From NCBI RefSeq assembly GCF_900489465.1, contig NZ_UEFQ01000024.1, forward strand, positions 124,001-188,000: a stretch of 64,000 bases of DNA, given 5' to 3'. The position numbers and the translations under genes were made by a program. The DNA is from Aequorivita sp. CIP111184. Lineage in GTDB: Bacteria; Bacteroidota; Bacteroidia; Flavobacteriales; Flavobacteriaceae. Below, piece by piece: positions 27,573-37,964 of this stretch; the first letter of the stretch is position 1; every line of letters begins with the position of its first letter. Below the pieces are notes generated by a model. It saw nothing but the letters and a program-made list of their open reading frames with translations. It was not told the DNA's origin and ran no database searches.

Positions 27573-29114
27573 CTACCCAAACCACCCATCCCTATCCAAA
27601 CTTCTATATTGAATTGCTTCGGAAATATGGTTGCCATTTATTGCTTCAGAATTTTCCAAATCTGCAATAGTTCTTGCAACTTTTAAAATCCGGTCGTAGG
27701 CTCGAGCAGAAAGATTCAAACGTTCCATAGCTGTTTTTAAAAGTTGGAGTGAAGCTTCATCCAGCTTGCAGAATTGGCGGATTTGCTTTACTCCCATTTG
27801 CGCATTGTAGTGTACTTTTTCAAATTCTAGAAACCGTTCGGACTGGATTTTTCTGGCATTAGTAACCCGCTCACGAATAACAATGCTTGATTCACCACGG
27901 CGTTCATCACTTAGTTTTTCAAAAGGAACGGGCGTTACTTCTATATGAATATCAATCCTGTCTAATAACGGTCCTGAAATTTTACTCAAGTACCGCTGCA
28001 TTTCCGCAGGTGATGACATAACTGGCGCATCGGGATCGTTGAAATAGCCACCGGGACTTGGGTTCATACTTGCTACCAACATAAAGCTGGAGGGATAAGT
28101 TACGGTAAATTTTGCCCGCGAAATGGTTACATCGCGATCTTCCAACGGTTGTCGCATAACTTCCAAAACACCGCGTTTAAATTCGGGAAGTTCATCTAAA
28201 AATAAAACGCCGTTATGGGCTAAACTTATTTCACCTGGCTGAGGATATTGTCCGCCGCCAACCAATGCAACATCACTAATTGTATGATGCGGACTTCGGA
28301 ACGGTCGCGAAGTCATGACCCCTCCTTTTTCCATAGTTCGTCCAGCAACGCTGTGGATTTTTGTAGTTTCCAGACTTTCCTGTAAAGTCATTGGCGGTAA
28401 AATACTTGGTAATCTTTTCGCAAGCATGGTTTTTCCTGAACCTGGTGGACCAATCAAAATAATATTGTGTCCGCCAGCTGCGGCAATTTCCATACAGCGT
28501 TTTATGGATTCTTGACCTTTTACATCTGCAAAATCAAATTCCGGATGTTCGAGGTGGTCGTAGAATTCCGCTTCCATATCTACTATGGTTTTTACGAGTG
28601 GAATGTTTTCATTGAAAAAATCGATTACCTCTTTTATATTCTCAATCCCAAAAACGTCAATTCCTTCAACAATTGCTGCTTCCTTAGCATTTTGTTTTGG
28701 GAGAATGAAACCTTTAAAACCTTCTTCTTTTGCTTTAAGTGAAATGGGCAAAGCGCCACGTATTGGCTGAAGATTTCCATCTAAAGACAATTCACCCATA
28801 ATTATATATTCTGAAAGCGGATTTTTTTCTTCAATCTGTTCTGTTGCAATTAAAATTCCCATTGCTAAAGTAAGATCATAAGCAGAGCCTTCTTTCCGAA
28901 GATCAGCTGGCGACATATTGAGAATTAATTTTTTTCCGGGAATTTTGTAGCCGTTGTTTTGCAGGGCAGCGGCAATACGGAAATTGCTTTCGCGAATGGC
29001 GTTATCGGGCAGACCAACCAAATGGTATCCTATTCCACTATCAACATTTACTTCAACAGTAATTGTAGTGGCTTCAACCCCAAAAACGGCGCTTCCATAA
29101 ACTTTCGTAAGCAT
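27573..29114 (-). CDS. YifB/ComM family Mg-chelatase-like AAA ATPase
   Basis: A 513 aa protein. The N-terminal Lon-protease-like domain (about 20-170) includes [14 protein letters not shown] and [21 protein letters not shown] Mg-chelatase ATPase domain follows with Walker A GPPGSGKT (about 222-229), Walker [11 protein letters not shown] and [10 protein letters not shown]-terminal Mg_chelatase_C domain ends with [16 protein letters not shown]. ComM of naturally competent bacteria is a hexameric branch-migration helicase, so a role in transformation or recombination is likely. Gene order is not conserved enough to say more. Confidence 0.93.
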   Translation of the reverse strand: MLTKVYGSAVFGVEATTITVEVNVDSGIGYHLVGLPDNAIRESNFRIAAALQNNGYKIPGKKLILNMSPADLRKEGSAYDLTLAMGILIATEQIEEKNPLSEYIIMGELSLDGNLQPIRGALPISLKAKEEGFKGFILPKQNAKEAAIVEGIDVFGIENIKEVIDFFNENIPLVKTIVDMEAEFYDHLEHPEFDFADVKGQESIKRCMEIAAAGGHNIILIGPPGSGKTMLAKRLPSILPPMTLQESLETTKIHSVAGRTMEKGGVMTSRPFRSPHHTISDVALVGGGQYPQPGEISLAHNGVLFLDELPEFKRGVLEVMRQPLEDRDVTISRAKFTVTYPSSFMLVASMNPSPGGYFNDPDAPVMSSPAEMQRYLSKISGPLLDRIDIHIEVTPVPFEKLSDERRGESSIVIRERVTNARKIQSERFLEFEKVHYNAQMGVKQIRQFCKLDEASLQLLKTAMERLNLSARAYDRILKVARTIADLENSEAINGNHISEAIQYRSLDRDGWFG

Positions 29115-29196
29115 GGTTTTTCATTTTTACAACTGGGGAGAACTAATTATGAAGGTACTAAAAATTTACGAAGCTTTCTATTTTAAATATAAATTA

Positions 29197-32100
29197 CTAT
29201 TCCTTAACAATTTTAAGAAACTCTATTTCACCATCAATTTCAACCTCTATTAAATAAATACCTGATTGTAAAGTTGATAAATCCAAAAGAGCTTCTGGGC
29301 TTTTAATTGTATACGATAGAATATTTTGCCCCAAAATATTTAGAATACGGGTTTTATTAATATTTGAATTACTTTTTAAATAAAGTGAATTTTTAACTGG
29401 ATTCGGAAAATAAACTAAGCTTGACTTCTTAAAATTGTCCAACCCTAGAACTTCTTCATTTATAAGTATAATATTATCTACAAATGCATTGTCTCCAATT
29501 TCACCAAAATCTGCACCATATCTTCCTATGTGCTGCATCGAAATATTAATTGGGCCACCTGCAAATGCAGAAAGATCAAGTTCAATATTTGTAAATTGAT
29601 CCGAACCTGACGTAGTGGCGAACGTATTATCTAAAACAATTTCACCATTTACCACAACCCTGAAAATTGATTCGTTTGCATTTCTGACAAAATTTTGCTT
29701 TAGATCAAAACTCATGGTTAATTCAGCTATTGCAGTTGCGTTTATCTGATAATTCAATTTACTGATTGCGCTTTGGTTATGCGTCCAGTTTTCCGTGTCA
29801 TCATTAGTTTCCATCCAAGCTTGGGCAGTTTGATGTCCACCCATTTTTAATACATAATTTGAAGTATCAAAAATACGTGAGCATTCACTAAAGTCTGTTT
29901 CTTCCAAAATAAGTTGTGCATTATTAGATTCAAAATCAAATAAAACGGGATTGTTTTCTGGAACTACAATTGGATTTGGATAATAGGATGCTACACTAAA
30001 ACTGTCCACAGAAACTATCGTGTTATCACTTGAGCTAAAATAAACTGCAAATGAATAATCTCCTGAAACCACGGGTGTGAAGATTGTTTCTATAGGGAAA
30101 TAGCTGCCATTTCCATACTCAAAATCAGAAAAATAATTAAGTCGGTTAATCATCATTTCGTGGGTATTACCTGTGCCCGTTTTTACAGTAAATCCTTGGA
30201 ATGTATAATCAGTATCATCTTTCAATACCTTGAATGTAAAATTATAGGTTGTTCCAGCTGTCAATTGCAGCATAGGGGTAATAATTGATGTTTTTGCCAA
30301 TTGTGGAATTGGATTTATAAAGAGATATTCATTATCACCATCTCCTTGTTGATATGAGGAAAGGGGAACATTACTTGAAACCCAATTTCCCACAACTTTA
30401 AAACAGTCGGGCAGAATATCTGGACCATAAACAGTCATATTGTCAAAATTCTCAATCCATGTTGCGGTTAGCGGGGTACATGAAGTTGTAAATTTCTTTG
30501 GCCCCATCCATTCACTCAAATTTCCACTTCCGCAATCTGTTCTTATATAAAATTCATATGCAGTTTCTTCCGTAAGGTTATCAATAATTGTTGAAGTGTC
30601 ATTTATAGTAATAGTAGTTCCTGCGCCTTGCGTAAAACCTTCCAAACCATATTCCAGTTCAAAGGAATTAGCAGTACTGAAATTATCCCATTCCACGAAA
30701 GCAGTAGTACTTGTAATTTCAGAAATTCTTATATCTACAGGTTCAATACAGCTGGGCTTATTTTTGTAATAAACATCATCAAAAATAAAAAGTGAAAGGT
30801 CATACGCTTGATCGTGCAATATGGCGATGTGGTGATCATTTCCTGTATAACCCTCAAAATCTATCATAAATTCTTTCCCATAAATAGGTATTGATTGTCC
30901 GTCAATGGAAGTAAAAGGGGTGAAAGTGTCAAAATCTAAGGGATTGGACATTGTGCCAACAATAATACCACTACGATTCCCGGGCGCACCATCAAAATCG
31001 TTCTTCAACCAGATTTTAATTGTTTTATTATTGTCAAAATCGGAAAAATATGGAGACACCAAAAATCCAGGATCGGGGGTTTGTGAAGAGCCATAATAAT
31101 TTACAAAACCGCCATTTGGTAAAGAAATAGGTCTTGAATACCACCCTTCTGGATTAATAACTCCAGAAACCTGTATGTTAGATTGGGTCCAACAAAAATC
31201 TGGAATACCATCGGGAAGATTATTTAAGCTTGCATCATATTGGTCAAAGCCTTCATAAAAAGGAGCCGTAAATGCACAAACAACCCTAAAGGAATAAGGC
31301 GTACTCCAATTACTAAAATCGCCTAAATTATTGCAATTGGAACGCACATAATAATCATAACGTTCAGAAAGGTCCAGACCTGAAATTTCAAATGGATTAG
31401 TGGGTGCCGCTACAACTGTCCCGGTTCCTTGTGTAAATCCTTTTGGTCCATATTCAATTTCCCAAGTTGGGTTAGTTCCCGAAGGATTATTATCCTGCCA
31501 AGAAAAAGTGACCGTGCCATTACCAGACTGCGTTGCGGCCAAATTAGTGGGAATAACACAGGAAATATCTTCATAACTAAAATCATCAAAATATATAAGC
31601 TGGCGTTCGTTAACACTCGCTTGCTTAATACCTATATATTCATCTGTTAAATAATAATTAGAAAGTTCAATTTCATAAAAACGCCAAGTTCCTTCATTGG
31701 TTGAAGCATCTGTAATGGTATAAAAAGGAGTAAATGTGGTAGCATCATCAGAATCTGATAAACTTCCAATTATCACTTGTTCGGGATTTGCGTATACATT
31801 TGGTTTGCTTTTCATCCAAAAAGAAATTTTCTTGGTATTATCAAGCCCAATTAATCTAGGCGAAACTAAAACAATTTGATCTGAAGTAGCATTTCCGTTT
31901 GGGTGGTTTGTTTCATTAAATAAATAAACGCAATTAGGTGTACTAACAGGGGTAACCGCTGCGGGGGGAGCATTATCTACAACTCTAATAAAATTAATTT
32001 CATCCCAATAGCTCGAACCAATTTCTGGCATAAGAGCCGTCCAACAACTTTCAAGTGCCCCTTCAGACTGACTGTCAAAATTTGCTAAATAAGGAGTTGG

Positions 32101-33063
32101 AAATCCTTCGCATTTTGTTTTAAAAATCTGTTTTGTCGACCATTCACTATAGGTTCCCCCGCAATTTGCACGAATATAAAAATCAAAATCCGTATCATCC
32201 ATCAAATTAGTAATTGTAAACGGAGAGGAATTTGCCGTCACTACTATTCCTGAACCTTGGATAAAGCCAGTTGGTCCATATTCTATTTCCCAAGAAGAAG
32301 GATTTGAATTTACATACGTTTCCCACTTAATATCTACTTCATTATAACGAACATCTGTAACCTCAGGATAATAGGGTTCGGGACAGCTTGGTATTTCCTC
32401 ATATATAAAATCATCTAAGTACATCTCACTTCCAAAATACTCATCGCCATGAATAATAGCTATATAAGTGTCGTTTTCGGAATACCCGTTAAAATAAATA
32501 GTATGCTCTTTCCAAGGAACATTGGGTCTTCCATCCACTATATGCTCATTCATATTAGCAGGTGTAATGGTTTCAATTAATGTGAAAGTGCTAATATCTA
32601 AAGGATCGGTCATTGTTCCAATATGGAGGTTCGCCTTATTATAATAATCAGAGGGTACAACCACGCGGGATATCAATTTAAATTTCACCCTTTTTTGATT
32701 ATCTATATCAGCAATTTCAGGCGAAATGAAATACATATCATCAGGAGGATTGTTTAATTGATCATACAGATTTTTAAAGCGAATAAAATGGCTGCCAGAA
32801 GCTGGATAAATTGAATAATCGGTACCACCCCCTCCAATTTGAATAATTTGTTGCGCAACTATATCAACGTTGGTTCCAGTGGTAATTTTGGACCAACATT
32901 CTTCCAAGGTTCCGCCTGAATCAAATGAAGTAGTGTATGGAGCTGTTTCAGGTAAACAAACTAAATTATTATTTGATTGTTGTGCTGTTATTTTTACAAA
33001 GGGAAGAATACAAAAAGCAATTATTGAATACTTTTGAAGCAAACTTAAAGTACTGTTTTTCAT
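29197..33063 (-). CDS. T9SS-secreted multidomain adhesin-like protein (fibronectin III repeats)
   Basis: A 1288 aa secreted protein with an N-terminal signal (FCILPFVKITAQ). It alternates jelly-roll modules of the cleaved-adhesin/MAM-like type (each opens with a C...F(D/E)x-type segment, for example FESNNAQLILEETDF and YEGFDQYDASLN) with Fn3 modules holding the repeated words WEIEYGPTGF, WEIEYGPKGF and ELEYGLEGF. The final 80 residues are a type A T9SS sorting domain (YFPNPVKNSLYL, LSTLQSGIYLIEV, FLKIVKE). It would be exported through the outer membrane and attached to the cell surface. Substrate is unknown; it is not linked to the eCIS. Confidence 0.9.
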   Translation of the reverse strand: MKNSTLSLLQKYSIIAFCILPFVKITAQQSNNNLVCLPETAPYTTSFDSGGTLEECWSKITTGTNVDIVAQQIIQIGGGGTDYSIYPASGSHFIRFKNLYDQLNNPPDDMYFISPEIADIDNQKRVKFKLISRVVVPSDYYNKANLHIGTMTDPLDISTFTLIETITPANMNEHIVDGRPNVPWKEHTIYFNGYSENDTYIAIIHGDEYFGSEMYLDDFIYEEIPSCPEPYYPEVTDVRYNEVDIKWETYVNSNPSSWEIEYGPTGFIQGSGIVVTANSSPFTITNLMDDTDFDFYIRANCGGTYSEWSTKQIFKTKCEGFPTPYLANFDSQSEGALESCWTALMPEIGSSYWDEINFIRVVDNAPPAAVTPVSTPNCVYLFNETNHPNGNATSDQIVLVSPRLIGLDNTKKISFWMKSKPNVYANPEQVIIGSLSDSDDATTFTPFYTITDASTNEGTWRFYEIELSNYYLTDEYIGIKQASVNERQLIYFDDFSYEDISCVIPTNLAATQSGNGTVTFSWQDNNPSGTNPTWEIEYGPKGFTQGTGTVVAAPTNPFEISGLDLSERYDYYVRSNCNNLGDFSNWSTPYSFRVVCAFTAPFYEGFDQYDASLNNLPDGIPDFCWTQSNIQVSGVINPEGWYSRPISLPNGGFVNYYGSSQTPDPGFLVSPYFSDFDNNKTIKIWLKNDFDGAPGNRSGIIVGTMSNPLDFDTFTPFTSIDGQSIPIYGKEFMIDFEGYTGNDHHIAILHDQAYDLSLFIFDDVYYKNKPSCIEPVDIRISEITSTTAFVEWDNFSTANSFELEYGLEGFTQGAGTTITINDTSTIIDNLTEETAYEFYIRTDCGSGNLSEWMGPKKFTTSCTPLTATWIENFDNMTVYGPDILPDCFKVVGNWVSSNVPLSSYQQGDGDNEYLFINPIPQLAKTSIITPMLQLTAGTTYNFTFKVLKDDTDYTFQGFTVKTGTGNTHEMMINRLNYFSDFEYGNGSYFPIETIFTPVVSGDYSFAVYFSSSDNTIVSVDSFSVASYYPNPIVVPENNPVLFDFESNNAQLILEETDFSECSRIFDTSNYVLKMGGHQTAQAWMETNDDTENWTHNQSAISKLNYQINATAIAELTMSFDLKQNFVRNANESIFRVVVNGEIVLDNTFATTSGSDQFTNIELDLSAFAGGPINISMQHIGRYGADFGEIGDNAFVDNIILINEEVLGLDNFKKSSLVYFPNPVKNSLYLKSNSNINKTRILNILGQNILSYTIKSPEALLDLSTLQSGIYLIEVEIDGEIEFLKIVKE

Positions 33064-33269
33064 ATTTTTACAAGTTTTTAATATCCAAAAACAGATGTTG
33101 AGCTTGGTTATTGTGAAGTTCTGGGATGTTTGAATGGTCGCTAATATATTGAATAATTTCTATTTGTTTGCAAATTAATTTATTACAAATAGATATAGCA
33201 TGATAGCAAAATGCATCACGCAATGTAAACTGAATGAAAAAAATTTAAGAAGAAAATCTTTTTAATTTT

Positions 33270-34844
33270 TTATTTTTGGAAAAAAGAAAACTGCTTGATC
33301 AATTTTTTGGTTGAATCATTTTTCAAATTCGAAATATCATCATTTTCAATGGCATTTAAATTTTCTTTGGCAACAGTTTTCCCTAACTCTACTCCCCACT
33401 GATCATAGCTAAAAATATTCCAGATTATTCCCTGCACAAAAAGTTTATGTTCATAAAGAGCGATAAGGCTACCGAGTGTTTGAGGGTTCAGTTTTTTTAT
33501 TAAAATGGAATTGGAAGGTTTGTTACCTTCAAAATTTTTGAAAGAATTTTCAATCTTTTTGTTATGGGTTCCTTCCCAAAGTGCTTCAGTTTGGGCGAAG
33601 AAATTCGCCATTAAAATATTATGATTTTTAATATTGCCGTGAAGCGATTCGCTGAAACCAATAAAATCTGTTGGAATCAATTTTGTTCCTTGATGTAAAA
33701 GTTGAAAATAAGCGTGTTGCGAATTACTACCCACATTTCCCCAAACAATCGTTCCCGTTTGATAGTTTATTTTTTTCCCATTTCTATCAATGCTTTTTCC
33801 GTTACTTTCCATCACGGCTTGCTGAAGATACGGAACCAGTTTGTTTAGATATTGTGAATATGCGACAACCGCTTCACTTTCGGCTTTAAAAAAATTGTTA
33901 TACCAAATTGAAAGTAAAGCAAGTACAACAGGCATGTTTTTTTCAAAATCTTCATTTTTGAAATGATTATCCATTTCAAATGCGCCTTTCAGCAGCTCTT
34001 CAAAATTCTTGAAACCAACGGCACAGCAAATAGAAAGTCCAACGGAACTCCAAAGTGAAAATCTGCCACCAACCCAATTTTGCATGGGAAAAATATTATT
34101 TTTTGAAACGCCAAATTCGTTTGCACCATGTTCATTCGCTGAAACAGCTACAAAATGTTTTTGAATGTCTTCTTCTGTAGCATTTTTGAAAAACCAATTT
34201 TTCACAAAACAAGCATTTGCAATGGTTTCCTGCGTAGTGAAACTTTTAGATACAATTATAAAAAGCGTTGTTTCGGGATTTAGTTTTTTAAGTTTTTCCG
34301 CTACATCATCTCCATCAATATTTGCGATGAATTGAATTTTTAAATGGTTTTTATAAAATTGAAGTGCTTCCGTTACCATTTCTGGCCCTAGATGGCTTCC
34401 GCCAATGCCAATGTTCACAACATCAGTAATTGCTTTTCCTGTAAAACCTTTATGACTACCGCTGATTATTTTTTCAGAAAAAAGTTTCATTTTTTGAAGT
34501 GTGGACTCCACTTCTGGTTTCATGTTGTCGAAATCGCGGAGCGCAGTGTGCAATACGGCCCGATTTTCTGTCTCGTTTATCTTTTCTCCCGAAAATTGTT
34601 GAGTTATGGCTTCTTTCAGTTTTACTTCTTTGGCAAGTTTAGATAGAAGTGAAATGGTTTTCTCGGTAATTCGATTTTTCGAATAATCTACATAGAAACT
34701 CTGCCATTCAATCTTAAACCGTTCAGCGCGATTCAGGTCTTCTGAAAAAACATCCTGCATCTGAAGCTCTTTCATTTCTTCAAAATGTTTTTCAAGCATT
34801 TTCCAAGCTTCAGTTTTGGTAGGATTTATTGAGGGTAATGACAT
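33270..34844 (-). CDS. pgi: Glucose-6-phosphate isomerase
   Basis: A 524 aa isomerase that interconverts glucose-6-phosphate and fructose-6-phosphate. Start ATG 34844 gives MSLPSINPTKTEAW, which matches the family; an upstream in-frame ATG at 34874 would overlap the kinase gene. Signature motifs are VNIGIGGSHLGPEM, FIIVSKSFTTQET, NWVGGRFSLWSSVGLS, NGKSIDRNGK and YDQWGVELGK (with the catalytic lysine). It is last in the pfkA-gap-kinase-pgi operon, 7 bp after the kinase stop. Confidence 0.96.
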   Translation of the reverse strand: MSLPSINPTKTEAWKMLEKHFEEMKELQMQDVFSEDLNRAERFKIEWQSFYVDYSKNRITEKTISLLSKLAKEVKLKEAITQQFSGEKINETENRAVLHTALRDFDNMKPEVESTLQKMKLFSEKIISGSHKGFTGKAITDVVNIGIGGSHLGPEMVTEALQFYKNHLKIQFIANIDGDDVAEKLKKLNPETTLFIIVSKSFTTQETIANACFVKNWFFKNATEEDIQKHFVAVSANEHGANEFGVSKNNIFPMQNWVGGRFSLWSSVGLSICCAVGFKNFEELLKGAFEMDNHFKNEDFEKNMPVVLALLSIWYNNFFKAESEAVVAYSQYLNKLVPYLQQAVMESNGKSIDRNGKKINYQTGTIVWGNVGSNSQHAYFQLLHQGTKLIPTDFIGFSESLHGNIKNHNILMANFFAQTEALWEGTHNKKIENSFKNFEGNKPSNSILIKKLNPQTLGSLIALYEHKLFVQGIIWNIFSYDQWGVELGKTVAKENLNAIENDDISNLKNDSTKKLIKQFSFFQK

Positions 34845-34851
34845 TTTTAAG

Positions 34852-35697
34852 TTATCTTTTTTTATAATATTCAATCAATCCGTCAATAGGACGTTGAACG
34901 ATATTTCCGAGTTCAAGATTGTGTTCTTCAAAACACTCCCTGATTATTTTTTCTGAAAAATGTGCGATGGAACCAATAAAATGAATTGGAACTTCGTGCG
35001 CTTTTTCAAAACAAAGAATACGACATTCAATAAAATTGGAAATGCCTTCTTTAATCAGCGCGTAAAAGTATGGGTTTATTTCTTTCTGTGTAAAAATGAA
35101 TTGCGCAAAAGAGGCCAAATATGCATTTGGATTGGGCTTTTTGTATAAATTCATTTTTATTTCATCGGCTTCAAGATTAAAACTATTTTCAAATTCTGAA
35201 GCAATTTCCTTGGGCATGCGATGGTAATAAAAATCGCGAATCAATCTTTTTCCGAAATAATTTCCGCTGGCCTCGTCCATTAAAATATAACCTAATGCTG
35301 GAATTGGTGCGTAGATTTTAGTTCCATCAAAATAGCAGCTGTTACTTCCCGTCCCTAAAATACACACAATTCCAGGTGCTGTAGTCGCTGCAAAAACAGC
35401 GGCGGACATATCTTCGAAAACGTTTACTTCGGCTTTTGAAAACAGTTCTTTCAAAATTTCTTTTAAAATATTTCTCGGTGTTGAAGTTCCACAACCAGCA
35501 CCATAAAAATCAAGGATTTCAACACTACTAAAAACATTTTTCAAAATTTCATTTGATGTGATGCGAAGTATTAATTCCTCTTTCGAAATCACTGTGGGAT
35601 TCAACCCAGAAGTATCTGTTTTAAAAATGATTTTACCAGAATTATCCAGTAATACCCAATCACATTTGGTAGAACCGCCATCGGTTATTAGGGTCAT
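34852..35697 (-). CDS. BadF/BadG-type sugar kinase, N-acetylglucosamine kinase-like
   Basis: A 281 aa ASKHA-superfamily kinase. ATP-binding motifs are the N-terminal LITDGGSTKCDWVLLD and the later GIVCILGTGSNSCYFDG, with a third element LGYILMDEASGNYFGK. Members of this family phosphorylate N-acetylglucosamine (and in some cases glucosamine). That activity would feed amino sugars from chitin or recycled peptidoglycan into glycolysis. It sits three bases from gap and is followed by pgi, which supports a role in hexose entry. Substrate is not proven by sequence. Confidence 0.85.
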   Translation of the reverse strand: MTLITDGGSTKCDWVLLDNSGKIIFKTDTSGLNPTVISKEELILRITSNEILKNVFSSVEILDFYGAGCGTSTPRNILKEILKELFSKAEVNVFEDMSAAVFAATTAPGIVCILGTGSNSCYFDGTKIYAPIPALGYILMDEASGNYFGKRLIRDFYYHRMPKEIASEFENSFNLEADEIKMNLYKKPNPNAYLASFAQFIFTQKEINPYFYALIKEGISNFIECRILCFEKAHEVPIHFIGSIAHFSEKIIRECFEEHNLELGNIVQRPIDGLIEYYKKR

Positions 35698-35700
35698 AAT

Positions 35701-36699
35701 TTATAATGTTGCAACGTGAGCGGCCAAATCTACAAGTTTTGCGGAATAGCCGTATTCATTATCATACCAAGCCACTAACTTAAAAAAATTATCATTAAGC
35801 GCAATGCCTGCATTGGCATCAAAAGTGCAAATGTGTGGGTCTGAAACGAAATCTTGTGAAACCACTTCGGCTTCGGTGTAATTTACAATTCCCTTATAAT
35901 TGTTTTCTGAAGCTTTTTTGAACAGCGCTTTTATTTCTTCATATTTCGCAGGTTTTTTAGTGCGAACCGTTAAATCTACAACTGAAACATCAGTTGTAGG
36001 TACTCTAAAAGCCATTCCCGTTAACTTCCCTTTTAACTCCGGAATTACTTTGGTTACCGCTACGGCAGCACCAGTAGTGGTTGGTATTATATTGCTCAGT
36101 GCACTTCTGCCCAAACGATAGTTTTTCTTTGAAGGTTGGTCTACCGTGGACTGAGTAGCTGTTACTGAATGTATGGTTGTCATTAAAGCTTCAACAATAC
36201 CGTATTCATCATTAATTATTTTTGCCATCGGCGCAAGACAATTTGTGGTACAAGAGGCGTTTGATATTATAGTGTCTGTTGCTTTTATTTCTTTGTGGTT
36301 TACGCCCATCACAAACATTGGCGCTGTTTTGGATGGTGCAGAAAGTATTACCTTTTTTGCTCCTGCTTTTAAGTGGGCCGAAGCAGAATCAACTTCTTTA
36401 AAAATACCTGTACAATCAATAATGATTTCTGCGCCAACTTTGTCCCATTCTAAATTTTCAGGATTTTTTTCGGAAGTAACCCTAATTTTCTTTCCGTCAA
36501 CAATTAAATTTCCATCCTTTACTTCTATAATTCCAGAATATTTTCCGTGGACGGAATCATATTCTAATAAATATGCAAGGTGATCTACTTCCAGTAAATC
36601 ATTAATTGCGACAATTTCTATATCTTTTCTTTGGGCGGCTATTCTGAATGCTATTCGTCCTATTCTACCAAAACCGTTAATTCCTATCTTCGTTTTCAT
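35701..36699 (-). CDS. gap: Glyceraldehyde-3-phosphate dehydrogenase, type I
   Basis: A 332 aa dehydrogenase that oxidises glyceraldehyde-3-phosphate with NAD. The Rossmann motif [10 protein letters not shown] is at residues 7-16 and the catalytic Cys150 lies in [21 protein letters not shown] closes the C-terminal part. Length and motifs are normal. It follows pfkA by 25 bp and precedes the kinase by 3 bp. Confidence 0.97.
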   Translation of the reverse strand: MKTKIGINGFGRIGRIAFRIAAQRKDIEIVAINDLLEVDHLAYLLEYDSVHGKYSGIIEVKDGNLIVDGKKIRVTSEKNPENLEWDKVGAEIIIDCTGIFKEVDSASAHLKAGAKKVILSAPSKTAPMFVMGVNHKEIKATDTIISNASCTTNCLAPMAKIINDEYGIVEALMTTIHSVTATQSTVDQPSKKNYRLGRSALSNIIPTTTGAAVAVTKVIPELKGKLTGMAFRVPTTDVSVVDLTVRTKKPAKYEEIKALFKKASENNYKGIVNYTEAEVVSQDFVSDPHICTFDANAGIALNDNFFKLVAWYDNEYGYSAKLVDLAAHVATL

Positions 36700-36724
36700 T
36701 CCTACTTTTCGTTTTTATTTAATT

Positions 36725-37708
36725 TTAAATTGAAATTATATCCGCAACACGTATCAATTCTTCGTCAATTTCATTGCTTCCTTTTATTGCTTCAGAGAAG
36801 GGGACCGAGGTTACTCTGTTGTGAATTATACCAATCATAACATTTGTTTCTCCTCGCAATAGTGCATCAACAGCGCCAACACCCAAACGACTGGCAAGCA
36901 CACGGTCATAGCAACTTGGCGCACCACCTCGTTGAATGTGTCCGAGAACAGTAACCCTAACTTCATATTCTTTTAAATTTTCTTCAATGTATTTTGCAAG
37001 TTGAAAAATGTTTTTCCCTATCTGATCACCCTCAGAAATCACCACAATGCTAGAAGTCTTGCCTGATTTTTTACTTCTACTTAAAGATTCCAACAAACGC
37101 TCACGACCCATATTCTGTTCAGGAATCAGGATTTCCTCCGCTCCTGCACCAATGCCCGCGTTTAAAGCAATATCGCCGGCATCCCGGCCCATAACTTCTA
37201 CCAAAAAAAGACGATTGTGTGAGTTTGCCGTATCGCGAATCTTATCAATTGCTTCTACCACCGTATTTAAGGCCGTATCGTAACCAATGGAATAATCAGT
37301 GCCGTTAATATCATTGTCAATAGTTCCTGGAAGACCAACAATTGGGAAATTGAATTCTTTTATAAATACAGAAGCTCCCGCAAAAGTTCCGTCGCCACCA
37401 ATAACTACCAAAGCATCAATGTTTGCTTTTTTAAGATTGTCAAAAGCTTTTTTTCTGCCTTCAACAGTCATAAAATCTTTTGATCTAGCGGTTTTAAGAA
37501 AAGTACCACCGCGGTTGATAATGTTTTTTACAGAGCGAGCGTCGAGGTCCTTAAAATCGCCTTCAATTAAACCTTCAAAACCGCGATATATGCCAACAGA
37601 TTCTAAGTTGTAATAAGTACTGGCTCTTACTACAGCTCTTATTGCGGCATTCATTCCTGGGGCATCTCCTCCACTTGTTAGTATGCCAATTTTCCTTGGT
37701 AATTTCAT
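36725..37708 (-). CDS. pfkA: ATP-dependent 6-phosphofructokinase
   Basis: A 327 aa kinase that phosphorylates fructose-6-phosphate. GILTSGGDAPGMN (8-20), GGDGTFAGA (104-112), and PGTIDNDI (127-134) are all present. The glycine in GGDG rather than the PPi-type aspartate points to the ATP-dependent enzyme. It heads the pfkA-gap-kinase-pgi operon, so three steps of glycolysis plus sugar entry are co-transcribed. The promoter was not clear in the 5' region, which also carries the candidate sRNA on the opposite strand. Confidence 0.97.
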   Translation of the reverse strand: MKLPRKIGILTSGGDAPGMNAAIRAVVRASTYYNLESVGIYRGFEGLIEGDFKDLDARSVKNIINRGGTFLKTARSKDFMTVEGRKKAFDNLKKANIDALVVIGGDGTFAGASVFIKEFNFPIVGLPGTIDNDINGTDYSIGYDTALNTVVEAIDKIRDTANSHNRLFLVEVMGRDAGDIALNAGIGAGAEEILIPEQNMGRERLLESLSRSKKSGKTSSIVVISEGDQIGKNIFQLAKYIEENLKEYEVRVTVLGHIQRGGAPSCYDRVLASRLGVGAVDALLRGETNVMIGIIHNRVTSVPFSEAIKGSNEIDEELIRVADIISI

Positions 37709-37763
37709 ATTTGGAAAGTTACTATTATTGTTTTCAATTCAAAATGATTTTAATCAAAAAAAA

Positions 37764-37811
37764 ATACGTGTATGTACGTATAGTGCAGAATGAATTCCTT
37801 CCTTATATTTG
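37764..37811 (+). promoter_or_regulatory. Candidate promoter of the plus-strand small RNA
   Basis: TATATTTG at 37804-37811 matches the TAnnTTTG -7 element and would start transcription near 37818. No TTG is found at the usual -33 distance. Instead a dyad ATACGT-N6-ACGTAT occupies 37764-37781 and could bind an activator. Confidence 0.4.
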
Positions 37812-37817
37812 AATCAT

Positions 37818-37943
37818 AGAATTAGTGGATAATGCACAAAGCAATATTTTTTGTGGGGATAGAAAATATTCTTAGTGCACTTTAAAGTTTACTAAGTTAG
37901 GTTTGTTAAAGTTTCCCGGCCAATGGTCGGGAAACTTGTTTTT
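37818..37943 (+). ncRNA. Candidate small RNA with 6S-like rod structure
   Basis: The plus strand between pfkA and the CocE hydrolase has no ORF but holds nested complementary segments. TTAGT (37822-37826) pairs with ACTAA (37891-37895), TGCAC (37833-37837) with GTGCA (37875-37879), and AATATTTT (37843-37850) with AAAATATT (37863-37870). The result is a rod with unpaired bubbles between the stems, like 6S RNA. A strong terminator hairpin follows. The flavobacterial 6S RNA class (6S-Flavo in Rfam) is of comparable size, but I cannot confirm membership. Transcript ends are inferred from the -7 motif and terminator. Confidence 0.5.
37909..37943 (+). terminator. Rho-independent terminator of the small RNA candidate
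   Basis: AAGTTTCCCG and CGGGAAACTT form a 10-bp stem, extended by GCC/GGT pairing over an AAT loop. The stem is followed by G and five T on the plus strand. On the minus strand there is no T-run, so it serves a plus-strand transcript rather than the CocE gene. Confidence 0.7.
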
Positions 37944-37964
37944 ATATGTATCCTCTCTACCTTC

